Source: Trichocoleus desertorum ATA4-8-CV12 (GTDB lineage: Bacteria; Cyanobacteriota; Cyanobacteriia; FACHB-46). From it: a DNA stretch of 39,600 nucleotides. The stretch spans positions 1-39,600 of the forward strand of contig JAHHIL010000053.1 in the NCBI GenBank assembly GCA_019358975.1. Reading direction: 5' to 3'. Shown here in pieces: positions 1 through 8,692 of the stretch. Under the pieces are notes generated by a model that was not told the origin of the DNA, made no database searches, and was given only the letters and a program-made list of their open reading frames with translations. Position 1 is the stretch's first letter. Every line of letters starts with the position of its first letter. Made by a program: the position numbers and the translations under genes.

Positions 1-2
1 TA

Positions 3-1466
3 GTCTACCAGGCATTTTTTGACCTCAAAACCATGCTAGAGTTCCTCTCTCACGCCGTTGAGCGACATTTCCCGGTCGTCACAGCAGTCTACCTCCCTAC
101 TTCAAGATGAATTTGCGATCTACTGAAGCTAGAAGATCTGACTGGCATCAGAGATGCAGATGCTATAAGCAAAGATGCAACTGGGATTCCAGAAATTAAA
201 AACAGAATTTTCAACTATGTTAATATTGAGCGTGTATCCGTCTTAAAGAAACGATGCGAAGCTTCTATTACTAAAATTCTTGTCAGTTCTGAAGAGATTC
301 ATCGCCTCGTCAGCCAACGTTACTCTGAAAACCCTGAAGAGGCCAAGCAACTCGAAGAAGAGAGACAGCGAATTCTCTTTACTGAGTGGTGGCACCACAA
401 ATGGGAACAGATCAAAGCTGACCTGCAAATTTTCTACGACTCCTCTGTTGTCAATAAAGATTCAAAGTCATCTGATAATTCCTCAAACAGTATCAATAAA
501 TTCAGGAAAAGATACTTACAAGTTGTTGCCAGTGAAATGCAAAGGCTCAGAGAAGAAGCATTTCGCAAGAAAGACACAATATTTGCCGCCAATTCAAACC
601 CTGTCTTTGATCGCGCTAATGCCAACTTTCGGTGGCGAGAAGATTTGTATATCGATGTCAGTAAGGCTTTGTCAGCGATCGCGAGTCAACTTGCAATAGA
701 GTTACAAGACGAAGCGTTAAAACTGGTTGAATACATGACGAGTTTGCTATGGGGTAGCAGACAAGTTAAAGAACGCTTAATTGGAAATTCCAACGACCAA
801 TTTTTAAATAGGCTAGAAAATAGTCTAAGTGTATTGTTTTTACGGTTTGCTCGCCCAGTTGCAGAAGCCTTAATCCGTGGGCCACTCCATAGTGACACGC
901 GCAATGAAATTATCAGAAATCTTGGTGTAGACATTGAAATAGTTGACAACTACTACAGTGGCGAAGAAGCTGCATTTACAGTCCTCAAACGGTATGTCAA
1001 ATATGGGCCTGATCTACTGTTTAGCCCTGAAGTGCGGCAACAAGTCCTAGGGCTCACAAAAGGTTTAGGAGCCATCGGAGTAGCAACACAGGTTGCAGGA
1101 GCCGTAGCACAAACCGTCATGGATACTGTTGATAATTTGAGATCTCCTCAAGAATCTGTAGTTTTTGAGGTTGAGAATGATATCAACGCCTTTGAAGAAT
1201 ACTTACGCTCTGCAATCTTTGATGCGGCTGGCTTTGAATCCTACTGTATCCAAGAGCTTAAAGGCTTAGTTGACAGCTTCAGAGACAAAGAAGGAACTTG
1301 GGCAGGGGTCGCTCTCAATGAATGGCTGCAAGGAAATTCATCTCTACTGTCTGAAGTGCCAGGTAATCTGAAGTCTCAGGAGTCAGATTTAGAAGTCAGC
1401 GAACGCTTGCGTCAGCTATCAGTTGCCTTAAAGAAATTCCGTACAGGCAAGACTGAAGAGCAGTAG
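3..1466 (+). pseudogene. 5'-damaged gene, possible dynamin-like GTPase C-terminal region
   Basis: One frame is open from the window edge to 1466 except for a single TGA at 108-110. Downstream of that stop no ATG, GTG or TTG occurs in frame until the ATG at 537, although codons 111-536 look coding (charged helical sequence with many Glu, Lys and Arg). An intact product starting at 537 would be 309 residues and would discard this section. The segment around 150-250 (a Gly-Ile-Pro-Glu stretch, then a helix with paired Lys and Arg) resembles the end of a G domain passing into a helical stalk, as in bacterial dynamin-like proteins. The remainder is alpha-helical with a Gly/Ala-rich hydrophobic stretch near 1060-1120. 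The family is inferred from overall look only. The 5' part lies outside the window, so whether this is a pseudogene, a recent nonsense mutation or a two-part gene cannot be settled here. Confidence 0.45.
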
Positions 1467-1661
1467 AGCAGACAAGATACCTACTAACAAGTCGGATGTT
1501 TATGCTACCGATGTTTCTGGTTATTTGCTCTACCTACCTAATGCTCGAAGAGCGCTTGCATTAACTAGGCTATTGTTTCAGGAGCAGTGTACAACCGCTA
1601 TTACTTAATGGACGCTAAATTGTAGCTGTATCCTGACGAAAGCCTCAAAGAAGTGGAAGTA

Positions 1662-1901
1662 ATGCTAGAAATAGAGATTTTAGCCACGCTTGACAAATTG
1701 CCTGACTCTCTCAAGCAGGAAGTTCTACATTATGCAGAGTTTCTTGCGGAGAAGTACACGAATAAAACTATAGAAAATACCTCTGAAATTCAGCCTTCTG
1801 AGAAAAAAAGACGAGCAGGAATAATGAAAGGTACGTTTGTCTTGCCGTTAGCAGATGACTTTGATGAGCCGCTAGAAGATTTTCAGGAATATATGGAATG
1901 A
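1662..1901 (+). CDS. antitoxin, DUF2281/VapB-like
   Basis: A 79-residue protein placed directly before a PIN-domain toxin. The N-terminal 35 residues (Leu-Pro-Asp-Ser-Leu-Lys, then a helix ending Ala-Glu-Phe-Leu-Ala-Glu) match the DUF2281 type of VapB-like antitoxin. The acidic C-terminus (Phe-Asp-Glu-Pro-Leu-Glu-Asp-Phe) is typical of the segment that wraps the toxin. An in-frame GTG at 1653 would add three residues. The ATG at 1662 is preferred, although the nearest purine tracts (AAAGAAG and GGAAG) do not decide it cleanly. The stop overlaps the toxin start as ATGA, which indicates translational coupling. By analogy with VapBC systems the complex probably represses its own promoter. No operator was identified in the upstream 190 bases. 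Confidence 0.8.
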   Translation: MLEIEILATLDKLPDSLKQEVLHYAEFLAEKYTNKTIENTSEIQPSEKKRRAGIMKGTFVLPLADDFDEPLEDFQEYME

Positions 1902-2284
1902 GTTCTTTGCTTCTGGATACTCATGCATTTATCTGGCTAACTGAAGATAATGCTAATTTGCCAGACACGCTCAAGGATGGGATTGAAGCGGCTGATGTTG
2001 TGTATGTGAGTATTGCAACTCTTTGGGAGATCGCAATCAAACTGAACATTGGCAAATTATCGCTTCAACGTAGCTACGAAGCGATTGGGTCAGTAATAGA
2101 AGCTTCAGATATCACCCTGCTCCCTATTTCTTTTGCTGATACTGCTCAAGTTCGCAATCTTCCGCTCCATCACCGAGATCCCTTCGATCGCATTCTGGTA
2201 GCTCAAGCTATCAATCATTCCCTAGTTTTAATTAGTCGTGACTCAGCTTTTGATGCCTACTCGATTCAGCGACTATGGGCATAA
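1898..2284 (+). CDS. vapC: VapC-type PIN-domain toxin
   Basis: A 128-residue PIN-domain protein, the usual size for a type II toxin ribonuclease. The acidic residues that coordinate metal are present: Asp7 in LLLDTHAF, Glu in the TLWEIAIK motif, Asp in HRDPFDRILVAQA and the final SRDSAF aspartate. The motif pattern belongs to the subgroup annotated as type II toxin-antitoxin VapC that partners DUF2281 antitoxins. Members of the family cleave RNA, often tRNA, when the antitoxin is degraded. The target here is unknown. The ATG overlaps the antitoxin stop by four bases, so the two genes form one operon. All catalytic positions look intact, so the toxin is presumed active. Confidence 0.87.
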   Translation: MSSLLLDTHAFIWLTEDNANLPDTLKDGIEAADVVYVSIATLWEIAIKLNIGKLSLQRSYEAIGSVIEASDITLLPISFADTAQVRNLPLHHRDPFDRILVAQAINHSLVLISRDSAFDAYSIQRLWA

Positions 2285-2475
2285 GCGTGAGCAAACGTCA
2301 CAAACCAAAGCCAATTAATTAGCGAAATGTGGAGCGCGATCGCCCCCGTGACGAAAACATCCAGCAACGGGTCGGGTTGACGACTATAATCAGATTTTGC
2401 CCTTTACCTGTTGAGCTAGCTATGGCAAACAGGGGCACCTAACCGATCGTTAGCTTGGCTGTTAATCATTAACCT

Positions 2476-4194
2476 ATGTCTTCTGAGCAGTCCCGACCCG
2501 AAACTCAATCGAACTCAACCCTAGAAGAAATTCGTGCGACCCGCCTGCAAAAGGTGGAGCAACTGAAACAAGCGGGACTGACTCCCTATGCCTACCGTTG
2601 GGAAGTTACCCATCACGCTGCCGACTTGCAAGCTAAATTTGCCGATTTGCCCGATGGTGCGGAAGACCCACTAGAAGTCGCGATCGCTGGACGCATCATG
2701 GCGCGACGGGTATTTGGTAAGCTGGCCTTCTTCGCTTTGCAAGACGAAACTGGCACCATTCAGCTTTACCTAGATAAAAAGAAAATTCAGGAAAGCATGG
2801 TAGAGCCGCCAGATGCTTTCAACTTGCTGAAACAGCTCACAGATGTGGGCGACATTATTGGCGTGCGCGGCAACATCAAGCGGACAGAAAAAGGTGAGCT
2901 GTCTGTCTACGTAAGTGAATACGCCATTCTCACCAAGTCGCTGTTACCGTTGCCTGACAAGTGGCATGGCTTAACCGATATTGCTAAGCGCTACCGCCAG
3001 CGTTATGTCGATATGATTGTTAACCCAGAGGTGCGCGAAACCTTTCGACGGCGGGCACTGATTACCGCAGCCATTCGACGCTATTTAGACCAACAAGGCT
3101 TTATCGAAATCGAAACTCCAGTGCTTCAGAGTGAGGCGGGGGGCGCAGAGGCACGACCGTTCATCACCTACCACAACACTTTGGAGATGGATCTGTATCT
3201 CCGGATCGCTACCGAACTGCACTTAAAGCGGCTGATTGTAGGTGGCTTTGAGAAAGTGTTTGAGCTGGGGCGCGTATTCCGCAATGAAGGGATCTCAACC
3301 AGACATAACCCCGAATTCACCACAATCGAGGTTTACCAGGCTTACGTTGACTACAACGACATGATGGCGTTGACCGAGGCGTTGATTACCTACGCGGCTC
3401 AGGAAGTGTTGGGTACGCTTGAGATTACCTATCAAGGGGAAGCGATCGCCCTAACTCTACCTTGGCGACGAGCCACCATGCATGAGCTAGTGCAAGAGAA
3501 AACAGGCATCGACTTTAGCCAGTTTCAAAGCTTAGACGATGCCAAAGCTGCGGCGCGTCAAGCCAGGATTGAGGGTGCTGATGAGTGTGAATCCATCGGG
3601 CATATTCTCAACGAAGCCTTTGAGCAAAAAGTGGAAGCAACGTTGATTCAACCGACGTTTGTAATTGATTACCCCGTTGAAATTTCTCCGCTAGCCAAGC
3701 CCCACCGCTCCGAGCCTGGACTGGTCGAGCGGTTTGAGTTGTTCATTGTCGGTCGCGAAACTGCAAATAGTTTCTCGGAGTTAACCGACCCGATCGATCA
3801 ACGCCAACGCTTAGAAGCGCAAGCGGCTCGTAAAGAGGCAGGTGATCTCGAAGCGAATGATGTGGATGAAGACTTCTTAACAGCTCTGGAATATGGCATG
3901 CCACCCACCGGGGGATTGGGAATTGGCATCGATCGCCTAGTGATGTTGTTAACGAATAGCCCCAGCATTCGAGACGCGATCGCTTTTCCACTCCTCAAGC
4001 CTGAAACCAGCTTGATTGAAGCACACAAGTATGATCCCAAAACTCAGACGCTAGAGATTGTACTGCGTGGTCTTGCCTATAAGTATCACGATGTCCCCGA
4101 AGTGGTGTATCAAGGCTTAGAAACTGCCACCTCTAAAGGCCAATACTTTAACGAGCACATCAAGCCCAAATACACCTGTGAGAAGGTAGGTTAA
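2476..4194 (+). CDS. lysS: lysyl-tRNA synthetase (class II) with C-terminal KTSC domain
   Basis: This enzyme charges tRNA-Lys with lysine using ATP in the cytoplasm. An N-terminal OB-fold anticodon-binding domain occupies roughly residues 65-165. The class II core follows, with motif 2 ([20 protein letters not shown]) and motif 3 ([13 protein letters not shown]). The protein is 572 residues, longer than the roughly 500 usual for bacterial LysRS. The last 55 residues form a KTSC domain, the domain named after the lysyl-tRNA synthetase C-terminus. It carries the central Tyr-X-Tyr (YKY), a DVP motif, SKGQYFN and a final lysine/tyrosine-rich end. The KTSC function is unknown, and RNA binding has been suggested for the family. 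The ATG follows a 190-base gap after the toxin gene, has no strong Shine-Dalgarno and presumably uses its own promoter. A strong hairpin lies just downstream. Confidence 0.96.
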   Translation: MSSEQSRPETQSNSTLEEIRATRLQKVEQLKQAGLTPYAYRWEVTHHAADLQAKFADLPDGAEDPLEVAIAGRIMARRVFGKLAFFALQDETGTIQLYLDKKKIQESMVEPPDAFNLLKQLTDVGDIIGVRGNIKRTEKGELSVYVSEYAILTKSLLPLPDKWHGLTDIAKRYRQRYVDMIVNPEVRETFRRRALITAAIRRYLDQQGFIEIETPVLQSEAGGAEARPFITYHNTLEMDLYLRIATELHLKRLIVGGFEKVFELGRVFRNEGISTRHNPEFTTIEVYQAYVDYNDMMALTEALITYAAQEVLGTLEITYQGEAIALTLPWRRATMHELVQEKTGIDFSQFQSLDDAKAAARQARIEGADECESIGHILNEAFEQKVEATLIQPTFVIDYPVEISPLAKPHRSEPGLVERFELFIVGRETANSFSELTDPIDQRQRLEAQAARKEAGDLEANDVDEDFLTALEYGMPPTGGLGIGIDRLVMLLTNSPSIRDAIAFPLLKPETSLIEAHKYDPKTQTLEIVLRGLAYKYHDVPEVVYQGLETATSKGQYFNEHIKPKYTCEKVG

Positions 4195-4214
4195 GCTACC
4201 TTAGATCTACAATT

Positions 4215-4265
4215 GAGAGTTGGATAGGTGCGCTTAGGAGCGATCGTCGTACCTATTCAATTCTC
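4215..4265. terminator. long hairpin between convergent lysS and mrp
   Basis: An 18-base-pair stem (4215-4232 with 4248-4265, a few G-U pairs, 15-base loop) sits in the 107-base gap where lysS and mrp converge. There is no U-tract on either side, so a classical intrinsic terminator is not certain. Position and stability suggest a bidirectional transcription stop or an mRNA 3'-end stabiliser. Confidence 0.6.
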
Positions 4266-4301
4266 CGCAAGACTACCTCGGTGACTAGGTTTTGGCACAG
4301 C

Positions 4302-5381
4302 CTAGATCATGGGGTTGAAAGTTTGGTGAATACTACTCGCAATTTGCTGAAACACTTGACTAGCTAGGGCATTGGGGTCTGCGATCGCGATCGGCTGACC
4401 TGCATCTCCGCCTTGACAAATGGGAGCCACGATCGGCACTTCTCCGAGTAAGGGAGCTTGTAACTCGGTGGCTAACTGCTGACCTCCACCACTGCCGAAG
4501 ATGGGGGTGCGATCGCCACATTGACCACAAACCAGATAGCTCATATTTTCGATAATGCCGAGCACCGGAACCCCCACCCGCCGGAACATATGGATACTCC
4601 GGCGCACATCGGCAACTGCGACCTGCTGGGGAGTCGTGACCAACAGAACACCCCGGATCGGACTCTCTTGAATAATTGTGATTTGAGCGTCTCCGGTTCC
4701 AGGGGGTAGATCGATCAAGAGATAATCTAATTCACCCCACTCTACTTCTTGAATGAACTGCGTAATAATTTTGTGGAGCACAGGCCCCCGCCACGCTAAG
4801 GGATGGTCGGGTTCGGCCAATAATCCTACTGACATCACTTTGATGCCATGAGCTTCCAAAGGGATAAATCGCTGTCCTGCTGGAGTCTCCACAATTTGCA
4901 CTTCTGTTTGGCTGAGACCCAACATCTGCGGAATATTGGGGCCATAGACATCGGCATCCAAGATCCCAACCTTCGCTCCCTGTTGGGCTAGAGCTGCTGC
5001 TAAATTCACCGATACGGTTGACTTGCCCACCCCTCCTTTGCCGCTAGAGATCGCTAGTGTGGTCTTGACACCTGGAATCGTGCAGAGCTGAACATAGACC
5101 TTTTTGCACCAGGTTAAATCAGACAAGCGCGATCGCACTTGGGCTTCTAGCTCCTGTTGATGGGTACCAACATAAAGCCGCAGGTAAACATAATCCTCTA
5201 CAAGTCGGAGATTACGCACCATACCTAAGCTGACAATGTCACTCTTTAGAATGGGGTCTACTGCTTGCTTCAGACGAGCCACCACTTCTGATTGACGCGC
5301 TAGCAAGGACGGATCAGGAGCCGCTTCAGGAGATGCTTCAGCTAGACTAGTGGATCGAAAAGGAGAAGAATGGCTAGGCAT
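4302..5381 (-). CDS. mrp: Mrp/NBP35-family iron-sulfur cluster carrier ATPase
   Basis: A P-loop ATPase of the Mrp/ApbC family, which transfers 4Fe-4S clusters to apo-proteins in the cytosol. The N-terminal third is the MIP18/DUF59 domain, about residues 20-105. The deviant Walker A motif SGKGGVGKST follows at about 112-122, then the switch segment LLIDLPPGTGDAQ and the cluster-binding CxxC (VCGQCGD) near residue 318. The length of 359 residues is normal. The ATG at 5381 overlaps the HEAT-protein stop by eight bases. The frame continues upstream to 5459, but that extension lies inside the HEAT gene and does not belong to the family fold. This gene is last of four closely packed minus-strand genes that include a two-cluster ferredoxin, so it may help mature that protein. 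This is inferred from position only. Confidence 0.93.
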   Translation of the reverse strand: MPSHSSPFRSTSLAEASPEAAPDPSLLARQSEVVARLKQAVDPILKSDIVSLGMVRNLRLVEDYVYLRLYVGTHQQELEAQVRSRLSDLTWCKKVYVQLCTIPGVKTTLAISSGKGGVGKSTVSVNLAAALAQQGAKVGILDADVYGPNIPQMLGLSQTEVQIVETPAGQRFIPLEAHGIKVMSVGLLAEPDHPLAWRGPVLHKIITQFIQEVEWGELDYLLIDLPPGTGDAQITIIQESPIRGVLLVTTPQQVAVADVRRSIHMFRRVGVPVLGIIENMSYLVCGQCGDRTPIFGSGGGQQLATELQAPLLGEVPIVAPICQGGDAGQPIAIADPNALASQVFQQIASSIHQTFNPMI

Positions 5382-6348
5382 TAGGAGTCGCGTTGAGGGA
5401 GTTCTGAATTTTTTGGATGGCTCGTTGGGCGTAGATGCACACATCTCTATCCGGATCATCTAGTGCCTGTTGCAAGGGGTGAACAGCAGCAGGATGAGCC
5501 AAGTTGCCCAAGGCGATCGCGGCCTCTCGTCGGACATCAGAATATTCGTCTGCCAACGCTCTGACTAAGGCAGGCATTACCTGTTTGTCAGGGGTTTTCT
5601 GAAGCGCTTGAGCCACAGCTTTCCGTACCTGCCAATGCTCATCGGTTAGAGCTTGCTGAAGGGTGGGGATTGCGGCTGACACTGCATGAATGGCGAGAGA
5701 CTTAGCCGCATTCCGGCGTACCTGCCAATCAGCATCGATTGTTAGAGCTTGGCTCAACAGAGGCACCACTTCTGCGTCGCTCAAATGTCCCAAGGTCAAA
5801 GCAGCGGCCCGTCGCACCGTTTCTAATGGATCTTGTAGCAGTGCCAAGGCAGGCTGACAGCGATCGACTTGATTTAAATAACGCAAAGTAGTGATTGCGG
5901 CTTCACGAAGGTCTGGTGATTCAGCAGCAAAAAATGGCAATACATAAGGTAGAGACTGCACATCATGAATCTTACGCAGCAGCACCAGCGCATGGAACTG
6001 TAAGTTAGTATCCTCTTGCTGTAAGGCATCGAGCAACAACAGCAAGTGATCGGGAGAGATTAGCTCCCCTAAAGCGGATTGTGCTTCCTCTCGGATTTCC
6101 TGCTCAGGAGAGGCTAAACAGCCGATCAATGCTGGCACTGCGGCTGGATTTGCCAACTCCCAAAGCGCTGTTACCGCTAGCTTTTGTACCACAGTACTTT
6201 CATCTTGCAATGCTGTCACTAGTGGCGTCAGAGCTGCCTCATCACCCAAATGCTGTAGGGTTTTGACAGCGACCAAGCGATCGCTCACCTCAGGCGATCG
6301 CAACATCTCCAACCACGGTTCTAGTTCTTGATTTGTCTCCACAGACAT
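5374..6348 (-). CDS. HEAT-repeat protein (PBS-lyase-like repeats)
   Basis: A 324-residue protein built almost entirely of HEAT/PBS-lyase repeats of about 31 residues. At least eight are recognisable by their helical Ala/Leu pattern, for example VRREAAIALGNL, VRRNAAKSLAIH and VRKAVAQALQKT. There is no signal peptide or membrane segment. Such repeats form scaffolds for protein binding. In cyanobacteria they occur in phycobilin lyases (CpcE/F type) and in many uncharacterised partners of redox enzymes. A phycobilin lyase role is not supported, since no phycobiliprotein genes are nearby. It starts 10 bases after the ferredoxin ends, with a clear AAGGA ribosome-binding site, and its stop overlaps the mrp start. 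It is therefore probably translated from one message with them, perhaps as an assembly factor for the ferredoxin-flavoprotein pair. Confidence 0.85.
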   Translation of the reverse strand: MSVETNQELEPWLEMLRSPEVSDRLVAVKTLQHLGDEAALTPLVTALQDESTVVQKLAVTALWELANPAAVPALIGCLASPEQEIREEAQSALGELISPDHLLLLLDALQQEDTNLQFHALVLLRKIHDVQSLPYVLPFFAAESPDLREAAITTLRYLNQVDRCQPALALLQDPLETVRRAAALTLGHLSDAEVVPLLSQALTIDADWQVRRNAAKSLAIHAVSAAIPTLQQALTDEHWQVRKAVAQALQKTPDKQVMPALVRALADEYSDVRREAAIALGNLAHPAAVHPLQQALDDPDRDVCIYAQRAIQKIQNSLNATPNA

Positions 6349-6358
6349 CTCTCTTTCC

Positions 6359-6586
6359 TTACCTTAACAAGAATGGAATTTTCACTGTGATCGCATTGGT
6401 CGGGCATTCCTTTTCACAGGGTAAGCAGAACCAACACTCGTCATATTTCATGTAAGCTTTCCCTGTCTCAGGGTTCTTCGCCAACACATCCAGCGGACAA
6501 ACTTCAATACAAGCCGTGCACTTTTCCAAACACTTCGACTCATCCACGATTACAGGCACATCTACTCGTTGCGTCGTTAATGCCAT
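6359..6586 (-). CDS. AprB-like 2[4Fe-4S] ferredoxin
   Basis: A 75-residue ferredoxin with eight cysteines. The second set is a canonical CxxCxxCxxxCP (Cys51, 54, 57, 61). The first set is spaced C-x3-C-x2-C-x3-CP (Cys19, 23, 26, 30), one residue longer than usual. The pattern VDESKC, TACIEVCP, DECWFC and NAITVK closely resembles the ferredoxin core of AprB, the electron-transfer subunit of adenylylsulfate reductase, but without AprB's C-terminal tail. It lies 70 bases downstream of an AprA/FrdA-type flavoprotein gene on the same strand, so the two probably form an enzyme with the ferredoxin passing electrons to or from FAD. A GGAG lies about 11 bases before the ATG. The function beyond electron transfer is unknown. 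Confidence 0.9.
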   Translation of the reverse strand: MALTTQRVDVPVIVDESKCLEKCTACIEVCPLDVLAKNPETGKAYMKYDECWFCLPCEKECPTNAITVKIPFLLR

Positions 6587-6656
6587 GCTTAAATATTCTC
6601 CAAACTCATGTTCACCATCTCAATTGCGAGGAATTAAAGCAGCCCAAGGTTCAGCC

Positions 6657-8360
6657 TTAGCGAACTGCAACATCATAAACTTCTCGTCCCAAATCCACCT
6701 GCACCACATAAGGTTCTACAGGACGCTTAAACAGGCTCATCTCTCCCGACTGATCCTGCTTCACAATCACATGGCAGAACCATTCCTCATTGTTCTTATC
6801 TGGGCAGTCTACGCGATAGTGATATAGACCCCAGCGGCTCTCACGGCGGTATAGAGACGCTCTTGCAGCCATCTCGGCACAGTCGCGAATAAAATGCACT
6901 TCCATACAACGCATCAGCTCATGAGGATCGCGGGCTCCCATTTGGTCTAAGGCTTCGTGATAGCAGACAAAATGTCTGAGACCGATCTCCATTTTGTGAT
7001 CAACTTTGGGAGGTTGCAGGTAATCATTGACCAAGCGCCGCAACTTGTATTCCACTTGCGTGTGAGGGATACCATCGGGACGGCTTAAGGGGCCATAAAT
7101 CCGTTGTTTCTCTGCTTCTAAAAAGTCTGGATCAGGATCAACATGTTCCAAATCTTCGCTGTATTCCACTGCGTGGGTGCCTGCCAAACGCCCAAAGACA
7201 AAAGCTCCGATCATATAGTTGTGCGGCACACTCGCCATGTCTCCCGCAGCATAAAGTCCAGGGACTGTGGTTTCAGCTTTTTCATTGACTCGGACACCAG
7301 AAGCACTATGACCACTGCACAGACCAATTTCGGAGATATTCATTTCGACTCCGTGGGTACGGTAGTTTTCTCCCCGTCCCTCATGAAATCTCCCTCGGCT
7401 AGGCCGCTCATTGGCCCAGAGCACCGATTCAATCTCAGAAATTGTATCCTCATCTAAGTGCGTCATCTTTAATTGCACAGGGCCTTTGCCAGAGTTCAAC
7501 TCTTTCCAGACCTCTAGCATCATTTGGCCGCTCCAGTAGTCGCAACTAATGAAACGATGTCCCTCGGCATTGGCGGTGTAGGCACCAAACGGACTGGCGA
7601 CATAAGCGCAGGCAGGCCCGTTGTAATCCTTCATCAAAGGGTTGATCTGGAAACATTCGATGTTGGATAGCTCGGCACCTGCTTGGTAGGCCATCGAGTA
7701 ACCATCTCCAGCATTGGTGGGGTTCTCATAGGTGCCGTAGAGATATCCGGAAGCAGGTAAGCCCAAGCGTCCGCAAGCCCCAGTGCAAAGGATTACAGCC
7801 TTGGCTTGAATCACGACAAAGTCACCACTACGGACATCAAACCCAACTGCCCCGATCGCCCGACCGTCTTTGACTAAGATTCGAGTAGCCATGACGCGAT
7901 TGGTAACTCTGGCTTTGTGGCGCTTTACTTGACGAGCCAAAATCGTCTTTAAATCTTTCCCTTCGGGCATCGGTAGCACATATTTGCCGACCCGATGCAC
8001 TTGCTTCAAGTCATAGTTGCCTTGGGCATCCTTTTGGAACTTCACGCCCCAGCTTTCTAGCTCTTGAATCGTTTCGTAGCCCAGCTTACCAGTTTGGTAG
8101 ACTGCCTTCTGATCAAGAATGCCATCATTCGCGATCGTCACTTCTCGCACATACTGCTCAGGTGTAGAGTGACCGGGAATCACAGCGGTATTCACCCCGT
8201 CCATCCCCATCGCGATCGCTCCACTGCGACGGATATTAGCCTTCTCCAGGACTAACACGTCTCCTTCGGGGTTAGCTTGCTTGGCCTTAATCGCAGCCAT
8301 TGTCCCAGCCGTACCGCCGCCAATCACTAGAACATCCGTCTTCAGCCATTGAGTATCCAC
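6657..8360 (-). CDS. AprA/FrdA-family FAD-dependent oxidoreductase subunit
   Basis: A 567-residue flavoprotein of the fumarate reductase/succinate dehydrogenase/adenylylsulfate reductase superfamily. The N-terminal dinucleotide motif is VLVIGGGTAGTMAA. It is followed by the FAD-contacting ANIRRSGAIAMGMDGVN segment, the second FAD motif VPGLYAAGDMASVPH, and a C-terminal helical domain with a basic RASLYRRESRWGLYHYR stretch that this superfamily shares. The partner gene is an AprB-like ferredoxin. Cyanobacteria have no dissimilatory sulfate reduction, no sat-apr-dsr set is present, and the ferredoxin is short, so this is an AprA-like enzyme of unknown substrate. It starts with GTG at 8360 behind GAGGGATAGG, the start being chosen from family alignment of the first residues. 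It is divergent from a LysR regulator, a classic regulator-target layout. Confidence 0.88.
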   Translation of the reverse strand: MDTQWLKTDVLVIGGGTAGTMAAIKAKQANPEGDVLVLEKANIRRSGAIAMGMDGVNTAVIPGHSTPEQYVREVTIANDGILDQKAVYQTGKLGYETIQELESWGVKFQKDAQGNYDLKQVHRVGKYVLPMPEGKDLKTILARQVKRHKARVTNRVMATRILVKDGRAIGAVGFDVRSGDFVVIQAKAVILCTGACGRLGLPASGYLYGTYENPTNAGDGYSMAYQAGAELSNIECFQINPLMKDYNGPACAYVASPFGAYTANAEGHRFISCDYWSGQMMLEVWKELNSGKGPVQLKMTHLDEDTISEIESVLWANERPSRGRFHEGRGENYRTHGVEMNISEIGLCSGHSASGVRVNEKAETTVPGLYAAGDMASVPHNYMIGAFVFGRLAGTHAVEYSEDLEHVDPDPDFLEAEKQRIYGPLSRPDGIPHTQVEYKLRRLVNDYLQPPKVDHKMEIGLRHFVCYHEALDQMGARDPHELMRCMEVHFIRDCAEMAARASLYRRESRWGLYHYRVDCPDKNNEEWFCHVIVKQDQSGEMSLFKRPVEPYVVQVDLGREVYDVAVR

Positions 8361-8692
8361 TCAACCTATCCCTCTAGTAGCGATCATTTATTTCTGTAGC
8401 CGCAAGAAACTCATAGCAATCCTTTTTGATTCTTGAACGGGGTGCAGGGGTTTTATCCCTTCGTGGGACAGTGCCCCCATGCCCTTTGTTCACAAAACAT
8501 TTGTGATCGCTATATCAGCCAGAACCAAGCTGAAAATTAAAACCTACGACTCTTCTGGAGTTGCGAAAAACTAAAGCTTACTAAGTTTATTTTGAAGCAA
8601 GAATTGCCATTCCTCTATCCACATCTTTTATGGACTGATAGAATGTTTTGATACAAAAAATCAAGAAAGTTTCAAATAAGGGTTGTGGGGCT
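8361..8692. promoter_or_regulatory. divergent intergenic region between flavoprotein and LysR genes
   Basis: About 330 bases separate the two divergent starts and must hold both promoters and probably the LysR operator. A G/C-tract segment at about 8440-8485 resembles the dispersed intergenic repeats of cyanobacteria. The rest is A/T-rich, especially 8560-8650. I could not pick out one convincing T-N11-A LysR box or a -10 element by eye. Confidence 0.5.

Noticed and set aside
280-699. 139-codon open frame overlapping the damaged first gene
   Set aside because: It lies in another frame over sequence whose coding character is in the frame ending at 1466, has no ribosome-binding site, and has Ser/Thr-rich composition typical of a shadow.
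6359-8360. Dissimilatory adenylylsulfate reductase AprBA
   Set aside because: The similarity to AprA and AprB is real, but the ferredoxin is only 75 residues, no sat, qmo or dsr genes are present, and the organism is cyanobacterial. I keep only an AprBA-like call.
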